A DNA stretch of 64,000 nt from JAIKWW01 sp052169645 (GCA_052169645.1 JBQNCA010000002.1:107863-171862); one strand, 5' to 3'; shown: positions 7,344 through 16,912, counted from the first letter of the stretch. The notes: generated from the letters alone by a model not told the origin. A program made the numbers and translations.

Positions 7344-8549
7344 ATGCTGATCCAATTTTTCTATCTGCTCAGACAAAGAGGCTTAAAGATTTCCTTAAAT
7401 GAATGGATGTCTTTAATGGATGCTCTGCAGCAGGGTCTCGCACAGTCAAGCCTCACGGGATTCTACTATTTGTGCAGAGCTGTGCTCATAAAAAGTGAAG
7501 CTGATTACGACAAATTTGACATGGCATTTGCCGAATTTTTCAAAGGTGTGAAAACTCCGGAGGAAATTCCGGAGGAGGTATGGGATTGGCTTGATAAGGA
7601 TCTCGGTGCAGATGCTGAAATGACAAAGCGAATGCTTCAGAACCTGAATCTCCCCGAATATGATTTTGAGGAACTTCAAAGAATGCTTGAGGAACGTCTC
7701 AAGGAACAGAAAGAGGAACACCATGGCGGCGGCTACTGGATAGGTACAGGCGGTACTTCGCCATTCGGACATGGCGGCTACAATCCGGCAGGCATCCGCA
7801 TAGGAGGCGAAAGCAGACATCGCTCGGCTCTGCAGGTTGCAGGCGAAAGAAATTTTCGTGATTTCAGAGATGATAATATTTTGGATATACGCAGCTTCCA
7901 AATGGCATTCAGAAAGCTGCGTCAATTTTCTTCAAAAAATGACGGTCCCCGTTCAGAATTGGATGTTGAAAAGACCATTCAGGAAACCTGTGACAATGCA
8001 GGACATTTAAAGCTGGTATTCGACCGCCCGCGCAAAAATACGGTCAAGGTGCTGCTGCTGTTCGATTCCGCAGGCTCCATGTCCTCGTACAGCGAGCTGT
8101 GCAGTCAGCTTTTTCAGGCTGCTCACAAGTCCAATCATTTCAAAACCCTGAAGGTTTATTATTTCCACAATTGCATGTACCAGCAGCTCTTTACCGATCC
8201 CAGCTGCAACAGACGCCGCACCGTACCTACGGATTGGATATTTAAAAACATGGACAGTGAATATAAGGTCATCATAGTCGGAGACGGCACCATGGCTCCC
8301 TCTGAGCTGACCGTTGCAGGAGGAGCATCATCCATGTCATTTTATAATCCCGAGCCGGGCATAATCTGGATACGCCGCTTCAGACAGCATTATCCTCATA
8401 TAGTATGGCTCAATCCTATTCCTCAAAGAGATTGGAATTTCGTTTACGGTCACAGATCCTTGAGCATGATAAGAAATGAACTTCCGATGTTTGAGCTTTC
8501 GCTCAGCGGGCTTGACGCAGCTATAAAGAAGCTGCTTGTAAACCGATAG
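7344..8549 (+). CDS. VWA domain-containing CoxE-like protein, MoxR partner
   Basis: A 401-residue cytoplasmic protein with no signal peptide. The N-terminal half is helical. A Gly-rich loop (about 127-155) precedes a C-terminal VWA domain. The metal-ion site reads LLFDSAGSM (D241 to S245), not the usual DxSxS; such degenerate sites with Gly or Ala at the third position are known to me in this MoxR-linked group. The motifs YYFHNCMY, VIIVGDGTMAP and WLNPIPQ are also characteristic. AAGGAG supports the ATG. It forms an operon with moxR and ends four bases from the convergent proC gene. Its role is probably assembly or activation of an enzyme complex together with MoxR. Confidence 0.87.
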   Translation: MLIQFFYLLRQRGLKISLNEWMSLMDALQQGLAQSSLTGFYYLCRAVLIKSEADYDKFDMAFAEFFKGVKTPEEIPEEVWDWLDKDLGADAEMTKRMLQNLNLPEYDFEELQRMLEERLKEQKEEHHGGGYWIGTGGTSPFGHGGYNPAGIRIGGESRHRSALQVAGERNFRDFRDDNILDIRSFQMAFRKLRQFSSKNDGPRSELDVEKTIQETCDNAGHLKLVFDRPRKNTVKVLLLFDSAGSMSSYSELCSQLFQAAHKSNHFKTLKVYYFHNCMYQQLFTDPSCNRRRTVPTDWIFKNMDSEYKVIIVGDGTMAPSELTVAGGASSMSFYNPEPGIIWIRRFRQHYPHIVWLNPIPQRDWNFVYGHRSLSMIRNELPMFELSLSGLDAAIKKLLVNR

Positions 8550-8552
8550 TTT

Positions 8553-9359
8553 TTACATGGCGGCGGATTTTTCACTCGCCGCTATGACAGCTTCCATCAC
8601 TGCACTGCGAAAAGCTCTGTCCTCCAGAACCCTGACTCCCGTTATCGTAGTTCCTCCAGGTGAGCAGACCTCATCTTTAAGCTTTCCGGGACTCTTACCG
8701 CTGTCCAAAACCATACGAGCGGCTCCCAACACCGTCTGAGCTGCAAATTCTATCGCCTTTTCCCTCGGCAAGCCGCTCATCACAGCGCCGTCGGCAAGAG
8801 CTTCCATAAATATATATGCAAAAGCGGGACCGCTGCCTGAAAGCCCTGTAACAGCATCCATCAGAGCTTCGGGAATAACCGAAGCTCTGCCTGTTGCACC
8901 GAAAATTTCCAATGCTTTTTGCATATGTTCATCGTTTACAGCTTCACTTCCGGCAAGTGCAGTCATTCCTTCCCCGACTGCTGCGGGCATATTCGGCATA
9001 GCTCTTATCACAAGGCTCTTACCGTATGCCCCGTTTCCCAAAGCCTCCGTCAAACGCTTTATAGTCATTCCTGCAACTATTGATATTATGAGCTTCTTCC
9101 CGTCGGAAACGAGCGGTGCTATTTCCGCCGTTACATTTCCGGCATCCTTCGGTTTTACCGCAATCACAATAACATCACAGGCTTCCGCTAAAATCATCGT
9201 ATCCCGAGCAATCATGATTCCGTATTCAGCCTTAAACCTCTGTAATACATCCGGATTATGTCCGCACACCATAACATCATGCGGCTTTGCGCCCGATGCA
9301 ATATAGCCTTTTATGACAGCTGAACCCATATTGCCCGCACCTATTACTCCAAGCTTCAT
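8553..9359 (-). CDS. proC: Pyrroline-5-carboxylate reductase
   Basis: A 268-residue NAD(P)H-dependent reductase that converts 1-pyrroline-5-carboxylate to L-proline, the last step of proline synthesis. The N-terminal Rossmann motif is GVIGAGNMGSA. The family signature SGSGPAFAYIFMEAL and the C-terminal helix DEVCSPGGTTITGVRVLED are intact. Length is normal. It is the last gene of the minus-strand group proA-purB-proB-proC, starting seven bases after proB. Confidence 0.95.
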   Translation of the reverse strand: MKLGVIGAGNMGSAVIKGYIASGAKPHDVMVCGHNPDVLQRFKAEYGIMIARDTMILAEACDVIVIAVKPKDAGNVTAEIAPLVSDGKKLIISIVAGMTIKRLTEALGNGAYGKSLVIRAMPNMPAAVGEGMTALAGSEAVNDEHMQKALEIFGATGRASVIPEALMDAVTGLSGSGPAFAYIFMEALADGAVMSGLPREKAIEFAAQTVLGAARMVLDSGKSPGKLKDEVCSPGGTTITGVRVLEDRAFRSAVMEAVIAASEKSAAM

Positions 9360-9366
9360 ATCTCAC

Positions 9367-10170
9367 CTACTTTCCGAAAAATATGGTAGCCTTTTCTTCA
9401 CCGTTTGCAAGTTTCCTTAAAATTCCCGGCTTGCGGCTGTTGGTCAAAAGCATATCTATGCCATAGGCGTTCACCATATTAGCAGCATGCAGCTTAGTCA
9501 CCATACCTCCCGTTCCGAAGCTGCTCTTACCCTCGGTATCTATTTCTCCGCTCAGCTTTTCAACATTCTCTACCGCTTCTATAAGTGAGGCATCGCTGTG
9601 GCTGTTGGGATCCTTATCGTATACACCGTCTATATCGCTCATGAGCACGAGCAAATCCGCATCCCACAATATAGCGGTAAGCGCACTCAAGGTATCATTA
9701 TCACCTATACCGAATTCTTCAATGCTGACACTGTCATTTTCATTTATTATAGGAATAACATCTTCATCTACAAGAGTAAAAAGTACATTTCTTATATTAA
9801 GCTCTCTGTGATGATCTTCAAAATCATCTCGGGTAAGGAGAATTTGTCCCACATGTAAATCATATTCACCGAACAATTCTTTATAGGTATTCATCAATTC
9901 AACCTGCCCGATTGAGCAAAGAGCCTGTTTATAGTTTATATCACCCTTTCGATGCCACTTATTTATAGCTGCAATCCCGCAAATGCCTGCTCCCGAAGAC
10001 ACGATCGTCACTTTCTTGCCCTCATGTATCAGATCTATAAACTGAGCGACTATATCTCTCATCATTTCTTTATTTACTCTTCCGCTTTCATCGGAAATAC
10101 TGTTGCTTCCAAGCTTTACCACTATCTTTTTAGCGTCTTTTATAGCCTGACTTACCGTTTTATTACTCAT
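9367..10170 (-). CDS. proB: Glutamate 5-kinase, catalytic domain only
   Basis: Phosphorylates glutamate to gamma-glutamyl phosphate, the first step of proline synthesis. The amino acid kinase fold is marked by KKIVVKLGSNSIS near the N-terminus, SSGAGICG, NENDSVS, GDNDTLSA and the GTGGMVTKLHAA loop. The protein is 267 residues and lacks the C-terminal PUA domain of E. coli ProB, which is a known short form. I start at ATG 10170 (MSNKTVSQ) because the longer frame to 10260 runs into the 3' end of purB and adds no conserved sequence. A weak AGGG lies upstream. Confidence 0.93.
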   Translation of the reverse strand: MSNKTVSQAIKDAKKIVVKLGSNSISDESGRVNKEMMRDIVAQFIDLIHEGKKVTIVSSGAGICGIAAINKWHRKGDINYKQALCSIGQVELMNTYKELFGEYDLHVGQILLTRDDFEDHHRELNIRNVLFTLVDEDVIPIINENDSVSIEEFGIGDNDTLSALTAILWDADLLVLMSDIDGVYDKDPNSHSDASLIEAVENVEKLSGEIDTEGKSSFGTGGMVTKLHAANMVNAYGIDMLLTNSRKPGILRKLANGEEKATIFFGK

Positions 10171-10235
10171 TAACCCTACCCATGATGTATTCTTAAGCAT
10201 TTTGCTTATACAAAGAGCTTTAAAAGCAGCTTGCT

Positions 10236-11669
10236 TTAAACAATCAAATCCGCATCGCAACCCAAATATTCCCGATTTTCTTGGATTACAGGCTTGATAT
10301 ATTCATTGATAAACTCTGTGACCTGCTGTTCCGAACGACCCGTATAATCCTCCGGATTTATGAGCTTCTCGACAGCTTCAAGACTGAGTCCGAACATTTC
10401 ATCGGAAGCTATACGCTCAAGCAAATCATTAGGACGCCCGAATTCTTTTACCTGACGCCCCGCCTCCATGGAATGAACTCGTATACTTTCATGCAGTTCC
10501 TGTCTGTCACCGCCTTTTTTTACAGCTTCCATGATAATATTTTCAGTAGCCATAAACGGAATTTCACTCATTACATGGCTGCGTATAACCTCAGGATAAA
10601 CCACAAATCCCGAGCATACATTTATGGCAATATCAAGAACTGCATCCACCGCCATAAAGCTCTCCGGAAGTATGAGTCTGCGATTTGCAGAATCATCGAG
10701 AGTTCTTTCAAACCACTGTGTGGATGCGGTCTGAGATGCAGACATAACATTGCTCATAACATAACGTGACAAAGATGCGATACGCTCGCTTCTCATAGGA
10801 TTTCTCTTATATGCCATAGCCGACGAGCCTATCTGATTCTTTTCAAAAGGTTCTTCGACTTCTTTCAAATGCTGCAAAAGTCGAATATCGTTTGTCATCT
10901 TGTGAGCACTCTGTGCTATGGAGCTTAGAATTGCAAGTACTCTGAAATCTATCTTTCTGGTATATGTCTGACCTGAAACCGGAATTGATTTTTCAAAGCC
11001 CATTTTTTGTACTACGAGTTTATCCAGCTGCTTCACCTTTTCGTGATCCCCGTCAAACAGTTCAAGAAAGCTCGCCTGTGTTCCCGTAGTACCCTTTACT
11101 CCCAACAGCATAAGACGGTCTGTTTCAGCACAAACATCAAGATAATCAAAATAAAAATCCTGCATCCAAAGAGTAGCACGTTTGCCTACAGTGGTCAGCT
11201 GCGCAGGCTGAAAATGAGTAAAACCCAAGGTGGGCAGCGACTTATATTTTTCGGCAAAATTGCTGAGACGATACAGCAGATCCGCAAGCTTGTGCTTGAT
11301 GATTATCAAGCCTTCCCTAAGCTGAATGAGATCCGTATTGTCACCGACATATGCACTGGTTGCGCCGAGATGAATAATTCCCTTTGCCTTGGGACATTGC
11401 ACTCCGTATGCATATACATGAGACATTACATCGTGGCGAACCTCTTTTTCACGAGCTTCCGCTACTTCATAATTGATATCGTCACGATGAGCTTTAAGCT
11501 CGTCTATCTGTTCCTGAGTTATGTTGAGTCCCAGTTCCTTTTCCGCCTCAGCCAGAGCTATCCAAAGCTTTCTCCATGTTGTAAATTTAGCATCCGGAGA
11601 AAACACCGCCGACATCTCCTTGCCGGTATATCTCTTTATAAGCGGATTTTCATATCTGTCTCTACTCAA
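10236..11669 (-). CDS. purB: Adenylosuccinate lyase
   Basis: A 477-residue fumarase/aspartase-superfamily enzyme that releases fumarate from adenylosuccinate and SAICAR in purine synthesis. The superfamily signature GSSAMAYKRNP is intact, as are HLGATSAYVGDN and TLGFTHFQPAQ, which contain substrate-binding and catalytic His residues. Length fits the longer eukaryote-like PurB group. It lies between proA (12 bases upstream) and proB (66 bases downstream), so a purine gene is embedded in a proline operon. Confidence 0.95.
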   Translation of the reverse strand: MSRDRYENPLIKRYTGKEMSAVFSPDAKFTTWRKLWIALAEAEKELGLNITQEQIDELKAHRDDINYEVAEAREKEVRHDVMSHVYAYGVQCPKAKGIIHLGATSAYVGDNTDLIQLREGLIIIKHKLADLLYRLSNFAEKYKSLPTLGFTHFQPAQLTTVGKRATLWMQDFYFDYLDVCAETDRLMLLGVKGTTGTQASFLELFDGDHEKVKQLDKLVVQKMGFEKSIPVSGQTYTRKIDFRVLAILSSIAQSAHKMTNDIRLLQHLKEVEEPFEKNQIGSSAMAYKRNPMRSERIASLSRYVMSNVMSASQTASTQWFERTLDDSANRRLILPESFMAVDAVLDIAINVCSGFVVYPEVIRSHVMSEIPFMATENIIMEAVKKGGDRQELHESIRVHSMEAGRQVKEFGRPNDLLERIASDEMFGLSLEAVEKLINPEDYTGRSEQQVTEFINEYIKPVIQENREYLGCDADLIV

Positions 11670-11681
11670 ATTAACGACCTC

Positions 11682-12959
11682 CTAAATATCCTTAAAATTA
11701 AATTTTCTTCTTCCCTCTGCGTAATCACCGACTATATGACCGTTACCGAACAGTTTGTATTTATAAGTCATAAGCCCTTCAAGACCTACAGGCCCTCGTG
11801 CATGCAGCTTGCCCGTGCTTATACCGACCTCCGCACCGAATCCGTATCTGAATCCGTCTGCAAATCTGGTGGAGCAATTCCTGTATACACCTGCAGAATC
11901 AACAAGCTTCATAAAATGCTCCGCTGCTTCGTCATCTTCCGTTATTATAGCATCTGTATGATGAGAGCCGTAATGATTGATATGCTCGACAGCCTCATCT
12001 ATATCGTCAACTATCTTTGCCGAAATCACATAGTTCAAATATTCCGTACTGAAATCCTCTTCGTTTGCTTCCTCACACGGCACTATCTTTCTGATATCGG
12101 CAGTTCCCCTAAGCTCAACAGCTGCAAGTTCAAATGACTCTGCCAAACGTGGCATAAGCTTGTCTGCCGTTTCTCTGTGGACGAGCAAAGTTTCAGCCGC
12201 ATTGCAGGCGGCAACATATTGAGTCTTGGCATCAAGAATAATCCTGACAGCTTTGTCTATATCAATAGTTTTATCTGCATAAATATGGCAAATGCCGTCC
12301 GCATGTCCCATAACGGGGATTTTTGTGTTGTCCATAATATACTTAACAAACTCGTTTGATCCTCGAGGTATCAGCAAATCTACAGCTTCATCGCATTTCA
12401 ACAGCTCATCTATATCATCATGAGTCTCCGCCAACATAAGGCTTCCCTCAGGCAATCCCGCCTCAAATGCAGCATTGCTTATGATGTCGAATAAAATTCT
12501 GTTTGTATTCAGAGCCTCGCTGCCGCCTTTAAGCACCGCACAGTTTCCGCTCTTTATGCAAAGTGTCGCAACCTGCACCATGGCATCCGGACGAGCTTCA
12601 AATATTACCCCTATCACACCTATCGGGCAAGTTTCTTTGTAAAGCTTCAAGCCTTCATCCAATTCTCTCGCTAAAATAGTACGGTTTAAAGGGTCAGGTA
12701 ATTTTAAAAGAGATTCTATCCCTCCGAGTACCTCGTCCAGCTTGTTCTCATCAAATCCGAGACGCTTCATAACCGGAGGCGATATATTATTTTTTTCCGC
12801 CGCAGCAAGATCTTTATTATTTGCTGCAAATATTTTATCCTTATTTTCGGTGAGCGCCTTTGATACCGCTATGAGAGCCGCATTTCTCACATCCGCTCCG
12901 ACAGAAGCGACGAGAGGACTCACAACTTTCATTTTAAATATTTTTTCTCTTATATCCAT
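11682..12959 (-). CDS. proA: Glutamate-5-semialdehyde dehydrogenase
   Basis: A 425-residue aldehyde dehydrogenase-fold enzyme that reduces gamma-glutamyl phosphate to glutamate semialdehyde. The catalytic region is TQYVAACNAAETLLVH (Cys). IGVIFEARPDAMVQ, GHADGICHIYAD and GLMTYKYKLFGNGHI are family hallmarks. I start at ATG 12959 (MDIREKIF), where GGAG lies seven bases upstream, rather than at 13031, because the longer version would begin inside the promoter region. First gene of the operon. Confidence 0.95.
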   Translation of the reverse strand: MDIREKIFKMKVVSPLVASVGADVRNAALIAVSKALTENKDKIFAANNKDLAAAEKNNISPPVMKRLGFDENKLDEVLGGIESLLKLPDPLNRTILARELDEGLKLYKETCPIGVIGVIFEARPDAMVQVATLCIKSGNCAVLKGGSEALNTNRILFDIISNAAFEAGLPEGSLMLAETHDDIDELLKCDEAVDLLIPRGSNEFVKYIMDNTKIPVMGHADGICHIYADKTIDIDKAVRIILDAKTQYVAACNAAETLLVHRETADKLMPRLAESFELAAVELRGTADIRKIVPCEEANEEDFSTEYLNYVISAKIVDDIDEAVEHINHYGSHHTDAIITEDDEAAEHFMKLVDSAGVYRNCSTRFADGFRYGFGAEVGISTGKLHARGPVGLEGLMTYKYKLFGNGHIVGDYAEGRRKFNFKDI

Positions 12960-13019
12960 AATTTTCTCCAGATACGTCACCGCCTCGTTTTTCAAAAGTT
13001 TCTTAATATATATGAATGA

Positions 13020-13025
13020 ATTATA
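13020..13025 (-). promoter_or_regulatory. Extended -10 promoter of the proA operon
   Basis: Minus strand TGTGGTATAATTC has a consensus TATAAT about 60 bases before the proA ATG. There is no convincing -35 at 17-18 bases, so it would depend on other contacts. Confidence 0.5.
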
Positions 13026-13150
13026 CCACAATCACAATGCAACGGTTCCTCACATACAATGCTACAAACATTAAAACAATTTTTACAAATTGAAATATTA
13101 AAATATTCCAAACGAAATCCTTTACCGTATGGCGGCAATATTTATAATCA

Positions 13151-14152
13151 TCAGCCCAGCAAGCTTGTCAGCAACGCTTTGATCAGAAGATTGGATTCAT
13201 GATGTCTGATGCCTTTAGCATCCCTCAGCACAAGATATCCGCTTCCCCAACCGTCCGTTTTATCGAATGTTGACGGATCCATTTTCCAAGACTCTGCATC
13301 TGCAAATACTATTCCTTCTGAAACTCTGCACTCCAGTTTCATACTGAAGCTATGTCTTTTTGCATCTATATCAAGCTCTATTCCGTCATCAAATAAATGT
13401 AGACTGTTTTTTATTCCATATATACTGCCGCTGACGAGTATCCTGTTGGAGCTTATCTTTGTCTTTCCGACATTCAACAGCATTTCGTCAATTTTAACGG
13501 GAAAGCCTTCTCCATACATGATTTCATGCAAATCCAAGTTCTGCAGTATTCTCAGTATATCTGAAAGCCTTACTATATCGTCTCTGTTGTGCAGTAAAAT
13601 CTCCGAAAGAGCATTTTCCCGTTCCTCTCCCTTTGCTTTCTGATAAATATCGTAAAGTCGTATATTTTCAGCACCGTCGATTTTATCCGTACGTTCATTC
13701 GAATCACCTAAATAGCTTTCCACGCTCTTCTGCTTCAAATCAGGCAAAATATCAGGCAGAAAGGAATAGTATTTTACTATCCTGTACAGATCCATGGAGT
13801 ATAACCTGTCAAGCTTCGATGTATTCATCCCGTGGTAATACATTCGCTTTTTAATAAACGGTAAATCGAAACTCTGTCCGTTATAGGTTATGACCGCATC
13901 AAATTTGGACAACCAGTCGGAATATATTTCCAACAGTTCCTTCTCCTCCGATGCATTTGCTGCAAATATCTGTCCGGCTCTGCGACCGCCTCTGTGCTCT
14001 GCAACCGCTCCGCACAGCATTACAATACTGTTTTTCGGTGAAAGCCCCGTAGTTTCTATATCTGCAACAACTATTTTCATATTGTGAAAATATTCGGAAA
14101 AAATCGGCGATTTATACATTCCTCCGCCTATAGCTTCTCCGGTAATAAGCAT
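13151..14152 (-). CDS. YprB-like RNase H-fold exonuclease domain protein
   Basis: A 333-residue protein with an RNase H-like 3'-5' exonuclease domain of the YprB type. Motifs include KIVVADIETTGLS (Exo I, D and E), FDAVITYNGQSFDLPFI (Exo II region) and LLHNRDDIVRLSDIL (Exo III-like with HNRDD), all consistent with DEDD metal binding. A less conserved ~130-residue C-terminal region follows. It probably acts on nucleic acid in the cytoplasm; the substrate is unknown. ATG 14152 is chosen because GAGGGG lies six bases upstream; an in-frame start at 14185 lacks such a site. It appears monocistronic. Confidence 0.82.
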   Translation of the reverse strand: MLITGEAIGGGMYKSPIFSEYFHNMKIVVADIETTGLSPKNSIVMLCGAVAEHRGGRRAGQIFAANASEEKELLEIYSDWLSKFDAVITYNGQSFDLPFIKKRMYYHGMNTSKLDRLYSMDLYRIVKYYSFLPDILPDLKQKSVESYLGDSNERTDKIDGAENIRLYDIYQKAKGEERENALSEILLHNRDDIVRLSDILRILQNLDLHEIMYGEGFPVKIDEMLLNVGKTKISSNRILVSGSIYGIKNSLHLFDDGIELDIDAKRHSFSMKLECRVSEGIVFADAESWKMDPSTFDKTDGWGSGYLVLRDAKGIRHHESNLLIKALLTSLLG

Positions 14153-14390
14153 TTTATACCCCTCACTGTATTGCAAAAAATTCAAGACAACGAACTGATA
14201 ATAAAGTTATTATATAAATGATTTCCATTCATATCAACAGTTCAAAATTCTATATATTATCCTTTACTATGACCGTAAGGAGCAGGACTTAAATTCATAT
14301 TGCCGGATTAAAGTTCCGTGAGAAGCACAGACAATGAAATACACACTGTAAACTGTTAAAATCAGATACAAATGTACAACATAATTTTTC

Positions 14391-15155
14391 TCAATAATTT
14401 TGATCCAACACTCCGAGAAATTCTCTGAGCCTGTCATCCTGTGATGCAAACATTTCATCGGGAGAACAATCCAAGGCTATAACACCTTTATCCATAAAAA
14501 TCATTCGATTTGAAATATCATGAGCAAATTTCATTTCATGAGTAACTATGACCATAGTCATGTTATACTCAGCCAAAGCTTTTATAACTTTCAAAACCTC
14601 ACCTGTGAGCTGAGGGTCGAGAGCTGAAGTCGGCTCGTCAAAAAACAGCAGCTTAGGTTTCAACGCCAAAGCTCTTGCTATGGCAACTCTCTGAGACTGT
14701 CCGCCCGAAAGCTGATAAGGATATGCATTCTCTTTATCGGAAAGTCCCATTTTTTCAAGAATGATTCTTGCTTCGACAAAGACTTCCTCTTTGTTACGCT
14801 TTTGGACATTTATAGGAGCATCCATCACATTCTTCATAACGGAATAGTGCGGAAAAAGATTGAAATTTTGAAATACAAGTCCGAAATCACGCTTCAGCTC
14901 CGCAAGTCTTTCCTTGGAAGCATAGACTACTTTTCCGTCCTCTCTCTCCCATGCGGCATTTTCTCCGTGGTATGAAAAGCTCCCTCCGTCTATGGATTCA
15001 AGCATGGTAGCACAACGCAGAATAGTTGATTTTCCGGAGCCTGAAGGTCCTATTATGGAAACAACCTCTCCCTCCGATACGCTAAAGCTTATATCTTTCA
15101 AAACTTCTAAATTATCGAAGCGTTTTTTTACATGCTTCATTTCAAGTATGCTCAT
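14391..15155 (-). CDS. Polar amino acid ABC transporter ATPase
   Basis: A 254-residue ATP-binding subunit of the GlnQ/HisP group. Walker A is GPSGSGKST, the ABC signature LSGGQSQRVAIARA, Walker B LLFFDEPTSALD, and the switch His lies in VIVTHEM. It energises amino acid import with the permease gene just upstream (ten bases) and the lipoprotein binding protein before that. The substrate is a polar amino acid but cannot be specified from sequence alone. Confidence 0.93.
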   Translation of the reverse strand: MSILEMKHVKKRFDNLEVLKDISFSVSEGEVVSIIGPSGSGKSTILRCATMLESIDGGSFSYHGENAAWEREDGKVVYASKERLAELKRDFGLVFQNFNLFPHYSVMKNVMDAPINVQKRNKEEVFVEARIILEKMGLSDKENAYPYQLSGGQSQRVAIARALALKPKLLFFDEPTSALDPQLTGEVLKVIKALAEYNMTMVIVTHEMKFAHDISNRMIFMDKGVIALDCSPDEMFASQDDRLREFLGVLDQNY

Positions 15156-15165
15156 TTTACGCCTC

Positions 15166-15816
15166 CTATCTGTAATAATTCAATCTGCGTTCAAAACTGC
15201 TCATGATTTCGGCAACGACAAAGTTAAATATGAAGTAAAAAATTCCGGCTACAATCAGCGGTAAAAAGCTGGTCTGTCCTGCCGCTATCTGTTTTGCTAT
15301 GGAAAACATTTCCGCATAAGCCAAAGCATAGGCGAGAGATGTATCTTTTACAAGCGTAATGGTTTCATTGGTTACAGGAGGAAGCACTTGCTTCATCACC
15401 TGCGGAAGTATCAGTTTTATAAAGGTCTGCTGTTTATTATAACCCAAAACCTGAGCCGCCTCATACTGCCCTCGCGGTATAGCTTCTATTCCCGATCTGA
15501 ATATTTCGGCAAAATATGCTGCATAATTCAGGACGAAGCCTATAATTATAGCCTTGTATCTGTACCCGTCGGGCAGTGTAGTCCCGAACAGATAAAACGG
15601 TCCGAAGTAAACTGCAAGGAGTTGCAGCATAAGGGGAGTTCCTCGCATTATCGATATATAAATTTTTATAATCCAACGCAGAACCGGATTCTTCGACATC
15701 CTTCCGAATGATACTATCATGCCTAACGGCATAGAAAGCAGCAATGTCCAACAAAATATAGATACGGATTTCAGCATTCCTTCCATAAGCTGTGTAAGCA
15801 TTATACTTAATGGCAT
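15166..15816 (-). CDS. Polar amino acid ABC transporter permease
   Basis: A 216-residue permease of the HisMQ/GlnP type. Hydrophobic segments cover most of the protein. The EAA loop that docks the ATPase is EAAQVLGYNKQQTFIKLILP. YISIMRGTPLMLQ is a conserved segment of this family. A single permease gene implies a homodimer in the membrane. It lies between the binding-protein gene and the ATPase gene and is separated from the former by a terminator-like hairpin. Confidence 0.93.
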   Translation of the reverse strand: MPLSIMLTQLMEGMLKSVSIFCWTLLLSMPLGMIVSFGRMSKNPVLRWIIKIYISIMRGTPLMLQLLAVYFGPFYLFGTTLPDGYRYKAIIIGFVLNYAAYFAEIFRSGIEAIPRGQYEAAQVLGYNKQQTFIKLILPQVMKQVLPPVTNETITLVKDTSLAYALAYAEMFSIAKQIAAGQTSFLPLIVAGIFYFIFNFVVAEIMSSFERRLNYYR

Positions 15817-15852
15817 GTTAAGTTCCTCATTTTATAACAATAGTATAACTGC

Positions 15853-15880
15853 AAAAAGGATGGAGAGCTTTTCTCCATCC
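15853..15880 (-). terminator. Attenuating terminator between binding protein and permease
   Basis: GGATGGAGA pairs with TCTCCATCC around AAAGC and is followed by TTTTTGC on the minus strand. A leaky stop here would give more binding protein than membrane subunits, as is usual for importers. Confidence 0.75.
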
Positions 15881-15899
15881 CTGCATGTTAAATTAATTC

Positions 15900-16769
15900 T
15901 CAGCTTCTTGATTTTATCTGATAGTTGGCAACCCCGATATCTATAGCCAACGCATCTATGGAGCCGGCTGAAAGTTCAGTGAATGCCACATTGTAATCCC
16001 CGAACTGCTGCAAGCTTCCGAAGCTGTCACCCAAAGCCTTCTGTTGTTCACTGTCCGTAAGAACATCATATGCTGCCGAAGCCGTCTGGACACCTACGGT
16101 TTTCCCTGCCAAATCTGACAGTTTCTTGATGTCCGAACCGTTTCTGACCACTATAACCTGACTGTTGTCGCAGTAAGCATCCGACCAGGTGTAATCATCT
16201 TCTCTGCCGTTAATGGTAAATCCGTTCCATATGCAGTCTATAGAGCCGGAGTTGAGCTCCATATCCTTTGAATCCCAATCTATCGGCGTTTTAACAAGTT
16301 CCCAGCCTTCCATGCTGCATATCTCGGCTGCCAGATCAAGGTCAAAACCCACATAGCTTCCGTCCTTATCCATATATCCGAAAGGCGGATATTCGGCATC
16401 GAAACCTACGATAAATTTTGTGCGACCTTCTTCGGCTTTAATATCGGCCTCGCTCTTTTCTTCCAAATCGGAGCTTATAGAAATCATACTCTCGTCCAAA
16501 TCATATTTTTTGGCAATCTCAAGGACTTTACCGTCCGCCATAAGCTGATGCAGATCAGCGTTTACTATGTTTCTCAGCGAAGTATTACCTTTCTTGAAGC
16601 CTACACCGTACTCCTCGGAATTGAGATGTTCATCAAGTATCGTATACTTTGCGCTCTTGTCTGCTGCATCTCCTGCAGAGCCTTTGTCATTTTTTCCGGC
16701 AGCTCCGCAAGCTGTAAATGAACCGATAATCATTACCAGTGCAAGTGCCGTTACAGCTAATTTTTTCAT
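15900..16769 (-). CDS. Amino-acid substrate-binding lipoprotein with circularly permuted domain order
   Basis: A 289-residue lipoprotein (lipobox SFTAC, C21) of the SBP_bac_3 family and the only binding protein in this transporter operon. The order of segments is rearranged. Residues 41-98 (KYTILDEHLNSEEYGVGFKK onward, then LHQLMADGKVLEIAKKYDL) correspond to the normal C-terminal fifth of such proteins. Residues 118-289 begin with the usual N-terminal strand KFIVGFDAEYPPFGYMDKDG and run through DWDSKDMELNSGSIDCIWNG to GVANYQIKSRS, where the protein stops. Joined end to start, the pieces give a complete canonical fold, so this appears to be a circular permutation with an acidic linker (about 99-117). 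AAGGAGG supports the ATG at 16769. Expected to bind a polar amino acid outside the membrane. Confidence 0.88.
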   Translation of the reverse strand: MKKLAVTALALVMIIGSFTACGAAGKNDKGSAGDAADKSAKYTILDEHLNSEEYGVGFKKGNTSLRNIVNADLHQLMADGKVLEIAKKYDLDESMISISSDLEEKSEADIKAEEGRTKFIVGFDAEYPPFGYMDKDGSYVGFDLDLAAEICSMEGWELVKTPIDWDSKDMELNSGSIDCIWNGFTINGREDDYTWSDAYCDNSQVIVVRNGSDIKKLSDLAGKTVGVQTASAAYDVLTDSEQQKALGDSFGSLQQFGDYNVAFTELSAGSIDALAIDIGVANYQIKSRS

Positions 16770-16912
16770 AAAATTATCCTCCTTAAACATTAAGATTGCT
16801 ATTCGAATTTGAATTCCAAATTATATGCTGCAATATTGAAAAATCAATTCCTTTAATCGCATATTTTGAAATGCCCGAACTTAAAAATGTTTTATCGCAT
16901 TATCGCTTTATC

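Noticed and set aside
11007..12137. Plus-strand frame of 376 residues
   Set aside because: It lies antisense to purB and proA, both clear genes, and has no protein-like features of its own.
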